Assembly (NCBI GenBank): GCA_020435825.1
Contig: JAGQYY010000020.1
Coordinates: 1 to 36,291 of the forward strand
Source of the DNA: Aequorivita sp.
Lineage (GTDB): Bacteria > Bacteroidota > Bacteroidia > Flavobacteriales > Flavobacteriaceae
Reading direction: 5' to 3'
Length of the DNA stretch: 36,291 nucleotides
Numbering within the stretch: the stretch's first letter is position 1; every line of letters starts with the position of its first letter. The position numbers and the translations under genes were made by a program. The notes under the pieces were generated by a model that was given only the letters and a program-made list of their open reading frames with translations, searched no databases and was not told the origin of the DNA. Shown piece after piece: positions 24,396 through 31,864 of this stretch.

Positions 24396-24997
24396 TCGTC
24401 CCCTATTTCGTTTATAATTTTTTCATAGGAAATAACATAGTCAATCTGTTTTTCCTCTGAAACGTGTTTGCGGGGAGTTTCAAGAATTATAAAATCAAAC
24501 AGTTTTGATATTATTTTTTTAAGGCGTTCTTCAGTTGTAAGAATAGCTTTGTGTGCCAAATTTGCAATTAAAGTCAAAATAACTGCTATAGTTAGGATTA
24601 TTGCGTAATAAGTGTAAATTGAAAAATCATACATAGGCGTAAAGGTGTAGACCATAAAGAAAAAGCCTATCAATAAAAATGTATTTGAAATATATTCAAA
24701 TGTTTTTTTGAAATCTTCAACAATAATATTTTTTGCAAATTTTATAATTAATCCAGAACTAATAGACATTAGCGGGAGACTTATAGAAAACATAAAAGAA
24801 GACATATAAGCGAAACCAAATATGCCTTCTTTATCTTCGGTTAAATATAGAACGTGCAGAAAGGGCGATAATACAGCCACCACACATAAAAATATTAGAT
24901 AAAAATTAATCCGCTGGCTCCAGGTGGTCTGGAATCCCATTACAGTTTCTGTCGCTTGGGGGGCAAACTTTGTGTTTTTCGATTTGTTGCTCATCAC
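24392..24997 (-). CDS. hypothetical four-helix membrane protein
   Basis: 201 residues from the ATG at 24997, or 182 from the Met at 24940 (MGFQTTWSQRINFYL), which reduces overlap with the lipoprotein gene from 92 to 35 bases. Four membrane helices: about 32-52, 63-88, 105-125 and 130-148, then a charged cytosolic C-terminal region with ERLKKIISKLFDF and QIDYVISYEKIINEI. No family recognised. It lies between a small lipoprotein gene and a coupled 44-residue gene, all overlapping, so the three should form one unit. Function unknown. Confidence 0.7.
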   Translation of the reverse strand: MMSNKSKNTKFAPQATETVMGFQTTWSQRINFYLIFLCVVAVLSPFLHVLYLTEDKEGIFGFAYMSSFMFSISLPLMSISSGLIIKFAKNIIVEDFKKTFEYISNTFLLIGFFFMVYTFTPMYDFSIYTYYAIILTIAVILTLIANLAHKAILTTEERLKKIISKLFDFIILETPRKHVSEEKQIDYVISYEKIINEIGDE

Positions 24998-25070
24998 TAA
25001 TTTGGCTTTCTGGGGTACAGCTAATGGCTATACTGGCTAGCATTAAAAATGCAAAAAAATACTTTTTCAT
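24906..25070 (-). CDS. small lipoprotein with a degenerate TSP3-like Ca-binding motif
   Basis: 54 residues. MKKYFFAFLMLASIAISC is a lipoprotein signal with Cys18 in a lipobox; the mature part would be only 37 residues and ends CPPSDRNCNGIPDHLEPAD. The segment DRNCNGIPDHLE fits the DxDxDGIPDxxE pattern of thrombospondin type 3 repeats, with Asn and Cys in place of some Asp residues. It overlaps the start of the membrane protein gene in another frame. A 7-bp inverted repeat (AGGGTTA at 25083-25089 / TAACCCT at 25101-25107) lies in its leader. Its small size makes the call moderate, but signal, lipobox and motif together support translation. Confidence 0.6.
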   Translation of the reverse strand: MKKYFFAFLMLASIAISCTPESQISDEQQIEKHKVCPPSDRNCNGIPDHLEPAD

Positions 25071-25210
25071 TATAAAGGTTTTAGGGTTAAGCTGTAAAAA
25101 TAACCCTTTCTATATCCTATACAATGCTGTACCCCAATATTTTATTAACTCATTTTTAACAAATGTAAGAATTATCGCCATATCCGCAAGTTTTTTTTAA
25201 AAAATATGAG

Positions 25211-25250
25211 CTACAAAAAAACCCTTCAAAAATGAAGGGTTTTTTTGTAG
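25211..25250. terminator. perfect 18-bp inverted repeat, terminator of tRNA-Met
   Basis: Arms CTACAAAAAAACCCTTCA (25211-25228) and its exact reverse complement (25233-25250) with a four-base loop. On the minus strand the CCCTTCA/TGAAGGG core is followed by seven Ts, a Rho-independent terminator immediately after the tRNA. The outermost three bases of the right arm (25248-25250) are the 3' end of the tRNA itself. Confidence 0.9.
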
Positions 25251-25321
25251 CGAGAGCGAGACTTGAACTCGCGACCTCCGGGTTATGAATCCGACGCTCT
25301 AACCAGCTGAGCTACCTCGCC
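25248..25321 (-). tRNA. tRNA-Met (CAU), elongator type
   Basis: Cloverleaf of 74 nt on the minus strand: acceptor GGCGAGG paired with TCTCGCT, D-arm GCTCAGCTGGTTAGAGC, anticodon loop TTCATAA with CAT, T-arm GCGAGTTCAAGTCTCGC, discriminator A. CCA is not encoded. The initiator tRNA normally has three G-C pairs below the anticodon (GGG/CCC) and a 1-72 mismatch; neither pattern is complete here (G1-T72 wobble, TCGGA/CCCGG), so the elongator form is preferred. A tRNA-Ile with lysidine-modified CAU is a less likely alternative. Confidence 0.93.
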
Positions 25322-25355
25322 ATATTTTTGCCAAAACTTTATGCTTAAGCGGGTG

Positions 25356-25385
25356 CAAAGATAAAAACAAAATTATCTGTCACAA
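25356..25385 (-). promoter_or_regulatory. promoter of tRNA-Met
   Basis: Read on the minus strand: TTG (25385-25383), 19-base spacer, TATCTTTG (25363-25356), a full match to TTG-N19-TAnnTTTG. The bases after the box are CACC, giving TTTGCACC as at rpsF and the aminotransferase gene. The tRNA begins 34 bases after the box. Confidence 0.8.
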
Positions 25386-25514
25386 CTATTAGCTTCTGTT
25401 TTTATTTAAATTATTTTATCTGGCTATATGTTCCTTTAAAAAGAAATTTTTTTAAATCTTTAATTTGAGGTTAAAATTAATATCTATATATTGGGCGTCA
25501 ACTAACACTAAGCT

Positions 25515-25901
25515 ATGGACGACAAAATAAAATATGAAATGGAATTCCCCATTCAGGTTTCCCCTTCACTTTTATACCAGTATATATCAACACCTTCGGG
25601 GCTTTCCGAATGGTATGCAGACAACGTAAATTCAAGAGGCGAGTACTACACTTTTATTTGGTCCCAAAGTGAAGAACGCGCCAAACTACTAAGCAAAAAA
25701 AGCCCGGAACGCATTAAATTTAGATGGGTTGAAGACGAAGGCGAGGAGTTTTATTTCGAACTTCGCATTCAGGTTGATGAGATAACTAAAGACGTTTCTT
25801 TAATGGTAACTGATTTTGCTGAAGAAGATGAAATTGAAGAAGGGAAAATGCTTTGGGAAAATATGATTTCAAACTTAAAGTCAATTTTGGGTTCAGCCTA
25901 A
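25515..25901 (+). CDS. START-like domain protein
   Basis: 128 residues, a single SRPBCC/START-like fold: KYEMEFPIQVSPSLLYQYIS (first strand and helix), TPSGLSEWYADNV, then alternating strands (FIWSQSEERAKLLS, IKFRWVED, FYFELRIQVDE) and a C-terminal helix MLWENMISNLKSIL. It resembles AHSA1-type hydrophobic ligand-binding proteins and is a conserved Bacteroidota family placed beside the class IV aminotransferase. No ligand can be named. The stop is 19 bases before the next promoter. Confidence 0.88.
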   Translation: MDDKIKYEMEFPIQVSPSLLYQYISTPSGLSEWYADNVNSRGEYYTFIWSQSEERAKLLSKKSPERIKFRWVEDEGEEFYFELRIQVDEITKDVSLMVTDFAEEDEIEEGKMLWENMISNLKSILGSA

Positions 25902-25919
25902 AATCCCTTTAAAATATAA

Positions 25920-25957
25920 TACCTTTGCACCGTCCAATAGAAAAGGACGGTTTTTTT
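25920..25957 (+). promoter_or_regulatory. promoter box running into a terminator-like hairpin before the aminotransferase gene
   Basis: TACCTTTG (25920-25927) is a -7 box. Two bases later comes CCGTCC (25930-25935), a nine-base loop, GGACGG (25945-25950), seven Ts, and then directly the ATG at 25958. The hairpin has the form of an intrinsic terminator and is 29 bases after the START-like gene stop, so it may end that transcript while also being the 5' leader of the next one. Confidence 0.7.
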
Positions 25958-26803
25958 ATGGTGAATTTAAACGGAACGCTGATAGCAAAAGAAAAGGCAG
26001 CTATCGCAATAGCAAATAGAGGACTGAATTATGGCGATGCTGTTTTTGAAACCTTACGCTGTTCAGGAAGAAAAATATATTTTTGGGAAGACCATTATTT
26101 TCGGTTAATGGCTTCCTTGAGAATACTTCGGATGGAAATTCCCATGGACTTTACAATGGAATTTTTGGAGCAAGAAATTTTAAGGACTATCGACCCATTA
26201 GAAGAAGAAGAGTTTTCATTTCGTGTAAAACTGCTCGTGTGGCGCAAAACCGGAGGAAAATACACCCCAATTACCAATGATGTTGAATATGTAATTTCCT
26301 ATGAAAAAATTGATACACCTTTTTATGTTCTATATGAAACGGCCTGTGAAGTTGAACTTTTTAAAGATCATTACATTATTTCTGGGTTGCTCTCAACCCT
26401 AAAAACCAATAACCGGCTTATAAATGTTTTGGGAAGCATTTTCGCAAAAGAAAATGATTATCAAAACTGTTTGCTGTTGAATGAAAATAAGCAAGTGGTA
26501 GAAGCGCTGAATGGTAATATCTTCACGGTTTCTGGAAATAATATTAAAACACCGCCATTGACGGATGGCTGTCTCAACGGAATCCTTCGGAAACAACTGA
26601 TTTCAATTATCAAAAAGATGCAAGATTTCACAATTGAAGAGGCGTCTGTTTCTCCTTTTGAACTTCAAAAGGCAGATGAAATTTTTATTACTAATACAAT
26701 TAACGGCATTGTATCTATTACAAAATATAGAAAAAAGGAATTTACAAATGAAGTGGCTAAACAGTTATTGCCAAAATTGAATTTAAAAGTAAGGATGGAT
26801 TAA
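25958..26803 (+). CDS. class IV aminotransferase
   Basis: 281 residues from the ATG at 25958 (MVNLNGTLIAKEKAAIAI); the longer frame from 25925 runs through the hairpin and is rejected. This PLP fold type IV family includes branched-chain aminotransferase, D-amino acid aminotransferase and aminodeoxychorismate lyase. Seen: NRGLNYGDAVFETLR with the active-site Tyr/Phe region, the Arg-rich YFWEDHYFRLMASL, the probable PLP Lys in LLSTLKTNNRLIN, and the cofactor Glu in VVEALNGNIF. Sequence alone does not settle the substrate; PabC-like 4-amino-4-deoxychorismate lyase is a reasonable candidate. It converges on yqgE with a four-base overlap. Confidence 0.9.
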   Translation: MVNLNGTLIAKEKAAIAIANRGLNYGDAVFETLRCSGRKIYFWEDHYFRLMASLRILRMEIPMDFTMEFLEQEILRTIDPLEEEEFSFRVKLLVWRKTGGKYTPITNDVEYVISYEKIDTPFYVLYETACEVELFKDHYIISGLLSTLKTNNRLINVLGSIFAKENDYQNCLLLNENKQVVEALNGNIFTVSGNNIKTPPLTDGCLNGILRKQLISIIKKMQDFTIEEASVSPFELQKADEIFITNTINGIVSITKYRKKEFTNEVAKQLLPKLNLKVRMD

Positions 26804-27360
26804 TTGAAACTTGGGTTCTCTGGGGCATTTGACCACAGGACATAATCTCCTCCAAATTCAATCATTTTTTCTTTCCAAAAGTTAATGTTGCTTTTCCCTA
26901 TGATAGTGTTGTTGTAGTTGTTTGGCACCACAACCCAGCTATTCACTTCCAGTTCCTGTTCTAATTGTTCGCTTTCCCAACCAGAATAACCTAAGAAAAA
27001 ACGAATTTGGTCTTTTTTCAACTTGTCTTCCTTAAGCAAATCAATAATGGCGCTAAAATCGCCACCCCAATAGATTCCGTTGGAAATTTCAATACTGTCT
27101 GGAATAATTTCTGGAATGCAGTGTATAAAATAAAGATTGTCCTGTTCTACAGGGCCACCGTTATAAACAGGAAGTTTGGAATTCACCTCTGGAACGAAGT
27201 CTCGAAGTTTATACTCTAGCGGTTTGTTTAATATAAACCCAACAGAGCCATTTTCATTATATTCGGCCAAAAGCACTACAGATCGGTTAAAGGAAACATC
27301 TCCAATAATAGAAGGTTCGGCAACCAATAACAGGCCTTTGGCAGGTTTTAAAGTGGTCAT
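26800..27360 (-). CDS. YqgE/AlgH family protein
   Basis: 186 residues, standard length. Family hallmarks: KGLLLVAEPSIIGDVSFNRS at the start, VVLLAEYNENGSVGFILNKPL, YNGGPVEQDNLYFIH, GIYWGGDFSAI and FFLGYSGWESEQLEQEL. The fold is a compact alpha/beta domain of unknown biochemical role; in Pseudomonas the AlgH homologue was linked to alginate regulation. The gene is convergent with the aminotransferase, and the region upstream to HU (27361-27563) holds only the HU terminator and AT-rich sequence. Confidence 0.95.
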   Translation of the reverse strand: MTTLKPAKGLLLVAEPSIIGDVSFNRSVVLLAEYNENGSVGFILNKPLEYKLRDFVPEVNSKLPVYNGGPVEQDNLYFIHCIPEIIPDSIEISNGIYWGGDFSAIIDLLKEDKLKKDQIRFFLGYSGWESEQLEQELEVNSWVVVPNNYNNTIIGKSNINFWKEKMIEFGGDYVLWSNAPENPSFN

Positions 27361-27496
27361 ATAGTTTTTTTGGTCAAATAAATCTAAGTATTAAATTTAA
27401 GATTACCAAAAAATTACCAAATCGATGTTTAGGATAAATATTCTGTATTAAAATCGCAAATTTTTAAAATTTCAATAATTAACTCAATTTCAGCGC

Positions 27497-27537
27497 AATA
27501 AAAAATCCTTCTTTCCAAATTAATTGTAAGAAGGATT
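27497..27537 (-). terminator. Rho-independent terminator of the HU gene
   Basis: Perfect 10-bp stem AATCCTTCTT (27504-27513) / AAGAAGGATT (27528-27537), 14-base loop; on the minus strand it is followed by a T-run (A-run at 27499-27505 on the plus strand). It lies 27 bases after the HU stop. Confidence 0.88.
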
Positions 27538-27563
27538 CTTGTTTTGTAAAATATTATTTACAA

Positions 27564-27836
27564 TTAGTTTACGCTGTTTTGTAAATCTGAACCAGCTTTG
27601 AATTTTACTACTTTTTTAGCAGCAATTTTAATGGTTTTACCAGTTTGAGGGTTTCTACCTTCTCTGGCAGCTCTTTTTGATACTGACCAAGATCCGAATC
27701 CTACAAGTGATACTCTGTTACCTTTTTTAAGGGACTTTTGAACGTTGCCCAAGAAAGACTCTAAAGATTTCTTAGCAGCAGCTTTTGTAATTCCGGCATC
27801 AGCTGCCATTGCATCGATTAAATCTGATTTGTTCAT
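27564..27836 (-). CDS. HU family DNA-binding protein
   Basis: 90 residues, the canonical HU length. MNKSDLIDAMAADAGITKAA gives the helical dimerisation domain; VSLVGFGSWSVSKRAAREGR and the beta-arm segment GRNPQTGKTIKIAAKKVVKF are diagnostic, with the Pro of RNPQTG that intercalates into bent DNA. A nucleoid protein expected at high level, in keeping with a strong promoter and terminator on either side. Monocistronic. Confidence 0.97.
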   Translation of the reverse strand: MNKSDLIDAMAADAGITKAAAKKSLESFLGNVQKSLKKGNRVSLVGFGSWSVSKRAAREGRNPQTGKTIKIAAKKVVKFKAGSDLQNSVN

Positions 27837-27883
27837 AATTTTTTTAAATTAAATTGTTGGTTAAACTTCGATTAATTGCCCTA

Positions 27884-27913
27884 CAAATTTAACAGGAATA
27901 TCCGTTCAGGCAA
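27884..27913 (-). promoter_or_regulatory. promoter of the HU gene
   Basis: On the minus strand: TTG (27913-27911), 19-base spacer, TAAATTTG (27891-27884). The -33 element sits inside a small inverted repeat, CCGTT (27902-27906) / AACGG (27916-27920), which could be an operator. The start codon is 47 bases downstream. Confidence 0.8.
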
Positions 27914-28016
27914 GTAACGGCGCAGTAAATCCCTATTTTTGTTGATAACTTAGGCCGTTTGTTAATAAACCTATCCCTTTTTTTGGGTTTTTAATGAAAT
28001 CAGTACTGGCAAGGGT

Positions 28017-28967
28017 TTACGATAGTTTGGAATCCTCATCAAAAGAATACCCGTTCAAGAGTGAAAACACATCCATTTTCCGTTTTCCGGGTAGTTGTAT
28101 TTCCTTTATAATAATATACCCATCTAAACAGGCTACTTTCAGTTCCTTTTTTGAAGTTTTTATAGTTCCCGGTTTAAAATTGTGATCGTTCTTTTCAAAA
28201 TTGGCTCTATAAATTTTTACTTTTAATTCTTCCTTATTATTGTGGAGTGTTGACCAGGCCACTGGATAGGGGGAAAGCCCGCGAATAAAAGCATCAATAT
28301 CCTCTCCAGGTTTTTTCCAGTCTATTCGTGTATTTTCTGAAGTAAGTTTTGGCGCATCTTTTAATGTATTGCTTTCAGGTTGCGGTTTTGGGGCTGCCTT
28401 CCCCGTTTCAATTAGGTTGAGGGTCTCTAAGACAAGCTCACTTCCTTTTTGCATCAACTTATCGTGAAGTGTTTCCGCAGTCTCCCCTTTTTCTATTAAT
28501 ACTTCTTTATTTGCTATTATGGAACCAGTATCAATCTTTTCGTCAATAAAAAAGGTGGTAACGCCCGTCTTCTCTTCATTATTAATAATGGCCCAATTTA
28601 TAGGTGCCGCACCTCTATATTGTGGAAGTAGCGATGCGTGAAGGTTAAAAGTTCCCAATTTGGGCATTTGCCAAACCACTTTTGGGAGCATCCGGAAAGC
28701 AACTACAACTTGAAGATTGGCGTTTAATTCTTCTAATTCTTTCAGAAATGATTCGTCTTTCAAGTTTATAGGTTGAAGAATTTTCAAATTTTGTGAAAGT
28801 GCATATTCCTTTACCGCCGAACCCATTAATTTTCTGCCACGGCCAGCTGGTCTATCCGGTGCTGTGATTACTCCCACAATATTTTTACCTGCTTCAATCA
28901 TATCTTTTAGAATTCCCACAGCAAAATCTGGAGTTCCCATAAATACTATTCTCAAATCGTTCTGCAT
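28017..28967 (-). CDS. fmt: methionyl-tRNA formyltransferase
   Basis: 316 residues, standard length. Formylates initiator Met-tRNA using 10-formyl-tetrahydrofolate. The N-terminal catalytic domain has RIVFMGTPDFAVGIL, APDRPAGRGRKL, and the formyl-transfer signature FNLHASLLPQYRGAAPINWA (Asn/His pair), plus the catalytic Asp in FFIDEKIDTGSI. The C-terminal OB-like tRNA-binding domain begins at about residue 210 (IDAFIRGLSPYPVAWSTL). It follows recQ by four bases and is last in the ATPase-recQ-fmt run. The usual partner def is not in the window. Confidence 0.97.
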   Translation of the reverse strand: MQNDLRIVFMGTPDFAVGILKDMIEAGKNIVGVITAPDRPAGRGRKLMGSAVKEYALSQNLKILQPINLKDESFLKELEELNANLQVVVAFRMLPKVVWQMPKLGTFNLHASLLPQYRGAAPINWAIINNEEKTGVTTFFIDEKIDTGSIIANKEVLIEKGETAETLHDKLMQKGSELVLETLNLIETGKAAPKPQPESNTLKDAPKLTSENTRIDWKKPGEDIDAFIRGLSPYPVAWSTLHNNKEELKVKIYRANFEKNDHNFKPGTIKTSKKELKVACLDGYIIIKEIQLPGKRKMDVFSLLNGYSFDEDSKLS

Positions 28968-28971
28968 TTTT

Positions 28972-30870
28972 TTAGTTTAAATAATATTGTTTTTTTGGAT
29001 TGATTTTTATCTTATCGGCGTCTATCAACAAACGGAGCACCTTCAAAATATCGGCTTCCGCAAAAGTAAGTTTTTCTGAAATCTCCCGAGAACTTAAATC
29101 ACCGCTTTCAAGCACTGCAAGGATTTTTTTGGCAAGATGTTCTATTTCTCTATTCGGCAACATGGAATTTTGTGTTTTGCAAACTGAACAAATTCCGCAT
29201 TTGCTTGCAGTTGTTTCGCCAAAATAAGAAACCAACTGCACGCTTCGGCAAGTTTTGGTATTCGCAATATAATTCAGAACGGAATCTACCTGTGCAGTCT
29301 TTTTTCTATTCAGAGCTTCTATTTCGCGTGAAATTACATTTATGGTTTTTTCATCTTCGCGGGGAACAAGAAAGGTGAGCGTGGCATCGGTTATCTGCAG
29401 TGCCATTTCAACCACATGGTCGCGTTCCATCTTTTTAAGAACGGCAATAACGGTTTCAATAGACTGCCCAGTTTTTGAGGTGATTACATCTAAATTGATT
29501 GCAGTGGGCATTTCAAATATTCCACCGTAAATCCTCAGGATGGTTTTTCCGACAACGGAAGCTGTTACGTCTTTTTCAAAATAGAGCAGCACTTCTTCCG
29601 AAGAAATTAAAAACTGAACAATTGATTTCCTGCCGAATTCTTGCGAAAGCTGAATAATACTTAAGCGGTCCAAACTATTGAGCGCATTGTATGTGGGTAA
29701 TGTGTTGAGATTGTAGGTTTTGCAAAATTCAGAAAAATCAAAATTGTGCTTGGTGAACTCACCTTCCCCGTAAGGAATTTGAAAATAGTTGTTTAATGTG
29801 CGGTATATTTTTTTTAAATCGGAAGTAGTAGGCAATGATTCCACATATTGCTGCTTCACATATATTTTATCATACACATTATAAAGGAGCACCGCTGCGG
29901 CATATTCGCCATCACGACCCGCGCGTCCCGCTTCCTGAAAATAGCTTTCCAAACTTTCTGGAATTTGAAGATGAATTACATAGCGAACATTAGGGTGGTC
30001 AATGCCCATTCCGAAAGCATTTGTAGCGACCATTGTTGAAAAAGTTCCACTTCGCCACGACTGAAGTTTTTGTGCTTTTTCCTTTGTTGAAATTCCACCG
30101 TGATAAAAACTGGCAGAAATTCCCAAACTGTTTAGTTGTTCGCTTATTTCAATAGAGCTTTTTCTGCTTCTTACATAAACTATTGCCGAACCTTTGTTTG
30201 TTTTAAGAAGTTGTTCAGTTTTATACAGTTTGTCTTCCTCCTTAAAAACTTGATAAGAAAGATTTTCGCGAACAAATGAATTTCTGAAAACAGCTGGAAG
30301 TTCCATTTTTAATTCAGAAATGGTGTCTTCCAGGACCTCGGGAGTGGCAGTTGCGGTAAGTGCAATTATTGGAACTAACGGATGTATTTCCCGAAGCAAA
30401 GTGATGTTTTTGTATGCTGGCCGAAAATCATTTCCCCATTGTGAAATACAATGTGCTTCATCAACTGCAATCAAATTCACGTTCATCTGCTTGATGTAAT
30501 TTTGAACTATTTCTTGTTGAAGTCGTTCGGGAGATAGGTATAGAAATTTATAATTTCCGTAAAGTGTATTGTCCAGTAGTGTATTTAATTCATCAAAAGA
30601 AATTCCGCCTTTCAGGTTTAACGCTTTAATGCCCCGTTCTCCCAGCGCATTAACTTGGTCGCCCATCAACGCCACCAAAGGCGAAACAACAATGCAAATA
30701 CCTTCCATAGCCAACGCGGGAACCTGAAAACACAATGATTTTCCGCCGCCTGTTGGCAAAAGAGCCACAGTGTCCTTTCCGTTCATTACTGAATTGATTA
30801 TTTCTTCCTGCATCGGTTTAAAGGAAGTATAGCCCCAGTATTTGGTCAGGATATCGCGGACATTTGTCAA
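28972..30870 (-). CDS. recQ: ATP-dependent DNA helicase RecQ
   Basis: 632 residues from a TTG start whose codon overlaps the preceding stop (TTGA). 3'-5' helicase in recombination and fork repair. Walker A LLPTGGGKSLCFQ (about residues 38-50), DEAH box AVDEAHCISQWGNDFRPAY, motif VI QEAGRAGRDGEYA. The RecQ C-terminal zinc site has Cys residues in TCRSVQL and KCGICSVC. A winged-helix segment and a final helix-turn-helix-like region follow (LSSREISEKLTFAEADILKV), but I see no clear HRDC domain. It is the shorter of the two RecQ types that flavobacteria commonly carry. Confidence 0.96.
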   Translation of the reverse strand: MTNVRDILTKYWGYTSFKPMQEEIINSVMNGKDTVALLPTGGGKSLCFQVPALAMEGICIVVSPLVALMGDQVNALGERGIKALNLKGGISFDELNTLLDNTLYGNYKFLYLSPERLQQEIVQNYIKQMNVNLIAVDEAHCISQWGNDFRPAYKNITLLREIHPLVPIIALTATATPEVLEDTISELKMELPAVFRNSFVRENLSYQVFKEEDKLYKTEQLLKTNKGSAIVYVRSRKSSIEISEQLNSLGISASFYHGGISTKEKAQKLQSWRSGTFSTMVATNAFGMGIDHPNVRYVIHLQIPESLESYFQEAGRAGRDGEYAAAVLLYNVYDKIYVKQQYVESLPTTSDLKKIYRTLNNYFQIPYGEGEFTKHNFDFSEFCKTYNLNTLPTYNALNSLDRLSIIQLSQEFGRKSIVQFLISSEEVLLYFEKDVTASVVGKTILRIYGGIFEMPTAINLDVITSKTGQSIETVIAVLKKMERDHVVEMALQITDATLTFLVPREDEKTINVISREIEALNRKKTAQVDSVLNYIANTKTCRSVQLVSYFGETTASKCGICSVCKTQNSMLPNREIEHLAKKILAVLESGDLSSREISEKLTFAEADILKVLRLLIDADKIKINPKKQYYLN

Positions 30871-31424
30871 ATTGCTATTAACTTAATGGTGTTTGTTATG
30901 AATTGAACGCGTTCTTTAATAGTGCCCACGGGCACCTCACGAATTTTGTAGCCATAGCTTTCGTATCCTTTTTTTAAGAAATGAAAGATTTTTTCAGCTT
31001 GCTCAAAAGATTCATAGCGCTCGTTGTCTTGTTTGTATATTTCTTCCCACGGCGGAAGTACGAAGACTTCATCATATTTATGCCCAAGGCAGGTTTTTGA
31101 AAATTTTTTGGGATAATGGGTGTTTACAAAATCCATATAGGCCGTAACGTCTGGCATTCCACGGTCATAAAAAAGAATTGGGGCTGCACAGTTTTTTCCT
31201 TCGTGAAATTGTTTCAGTCGTCCTTCCAGCAATTTTTCACTGAAAAGGATTGGATTTTCTAGAAATAGTTGCTCAATGCCTTCCTTTTGCGCTTCCAAGA
31301 TAACATCCCTTGAAATTTCGTGCATAACGGCGTAGCCTTCTTGTTCCAAATAAGTTATAAGTGCTGTTTTTCCTGAACCCGGCCCGCCAGTGATTACAAT
31401 TCTTTTCGTTTTCAAAAGTTTCAA
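30867..31424 (-). CDS. AAA-type ATP-binding protein (NadR/Ttd14-like AAA_28)
   Basis: About 185 residues from a TTG at 31424 (or 182 from TTG at 31415, MKTKRIVITGGPGSGKTALI). The longest open frame starts at 31508 but would run across the promoter and start of the opposite-strand gene at 31500. P-loop GGPGSGKT, switch-like HEISRDVILEAQKEG, Walker B-like PILFYDRGMPDVTAY and a lid segment DNERYESFEQAEKIF are seen. AAA_28 proteins are kinase-like NTPases related to the ribosylnicotinamide kinase domain of NadR; the substrate is unknown. Its stop overlaps the recQ start. Confidence 0.85.
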   Translation of the reverse strand: MKLLKTKRIVITGGPGSGKTALITYLEQEGYAVMHEISRDVILEAQKEGIEQLFLENPILFSEKLLEGRLKQFHEGKNCAAPILFYDRGMPDVTAYMDFVNTHYPKKFSKTCLGHKYDEVFVLPPWEEIYKQDNERYESFEQAEKIFHFLKKGYESYGYKIREVPVGTIKERVQFITNTIKLIAI

Positions 31425-31465
31425 TTTTATACAAAGTAAGTAAATAAATATTTGTGGTGAAAGTG

Positions 31466-31473
31466 TATCTTTG
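31466..31473 (+). promoter_or_regulatory. probable -7 box of the DUF493-DUF4290-murA run
   Basis: TATCTTTG matches TAnnTTTG, 26 bases before the DUF493 start. The nearest TTTG (31451-31454) is only 11 bases upstream, too close for a standard -33 box. Confidence 0.5.
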
Positions 31474-31499
31474 TTGCTTACACAGCTATTTATAATTTC

Positions 31500-31790
31500 A
31501 TGGATCAAGACAAAAATACCGCAGAATTTTACGAGCGATTAAAAAAACAACTTGAAGAAGATACCACCTGGCCATCACCATATCTTTTTAAATTCATTGT
31601 GCCCGCTAGTTTAGAAAAAATAGCTGAAATAGAGCGGATTTTTGATGGTACGGATGCTGTTATAAACACCAGGGATTCATCAAAAGGAACTTATTCCAGT
31701 GTTTCTATTAAAGTTACAATGGATGCTCCGGATGATGTGGTTAAAAAATATCTTGAAGTTTCTAACATTGAAGGCGTCATATCGCTATAA
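31500..31790 (+). CDS. DUF493 (YbeD-like) family protein
   Basis: 96 residues. Begins MDQDKNTAEFYERLKKQLEE, then TTWPSPYLFKFIVPAS, and continues with the ferredoxin-like beta-alpha-beta pattern of the family (KIAEIERIF, GTYSSVSIKVTMDAPDDVV, KKYLEVSNIEGVI). In E. coli YbeD lies next to lipB, and an allosteric ACT-like role has been suggested; nothing here adds to that. It begins 76 bases from the divergent ATPase gene. Confidence 0.9.
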   Translation: MDQDKNTAEFYERLKKQLEEDTTWPSPYLFKFIVPASLEKIAEIERIFDGTDAVINTRDSSKGTYSSVSIKVTMDAPDDVVKKYLEVSNIEGVISL

Positions 31791-31864
31791 TTTTAGTATT
31801 TTGCGTATGAAATGATTTTCAATCTTTCCGAATACACTAATTTTCTTTCCTTAATAAAAACATT

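Noticed and set aside
25925..25957. Longer start for the class IV aminotransferase
   Set aside because: The extension reads through the promoter box and hairpin; MVNLNGTL at 25958 fits the family start.
31425..31508. Longer start (ATG at 31508) for the AAA ATPase
   Set aside because: It would overlap the opposite-strand DUF493 gene and its promoter; the P-loop beta strand begins right after the TTG at 31415-31424.
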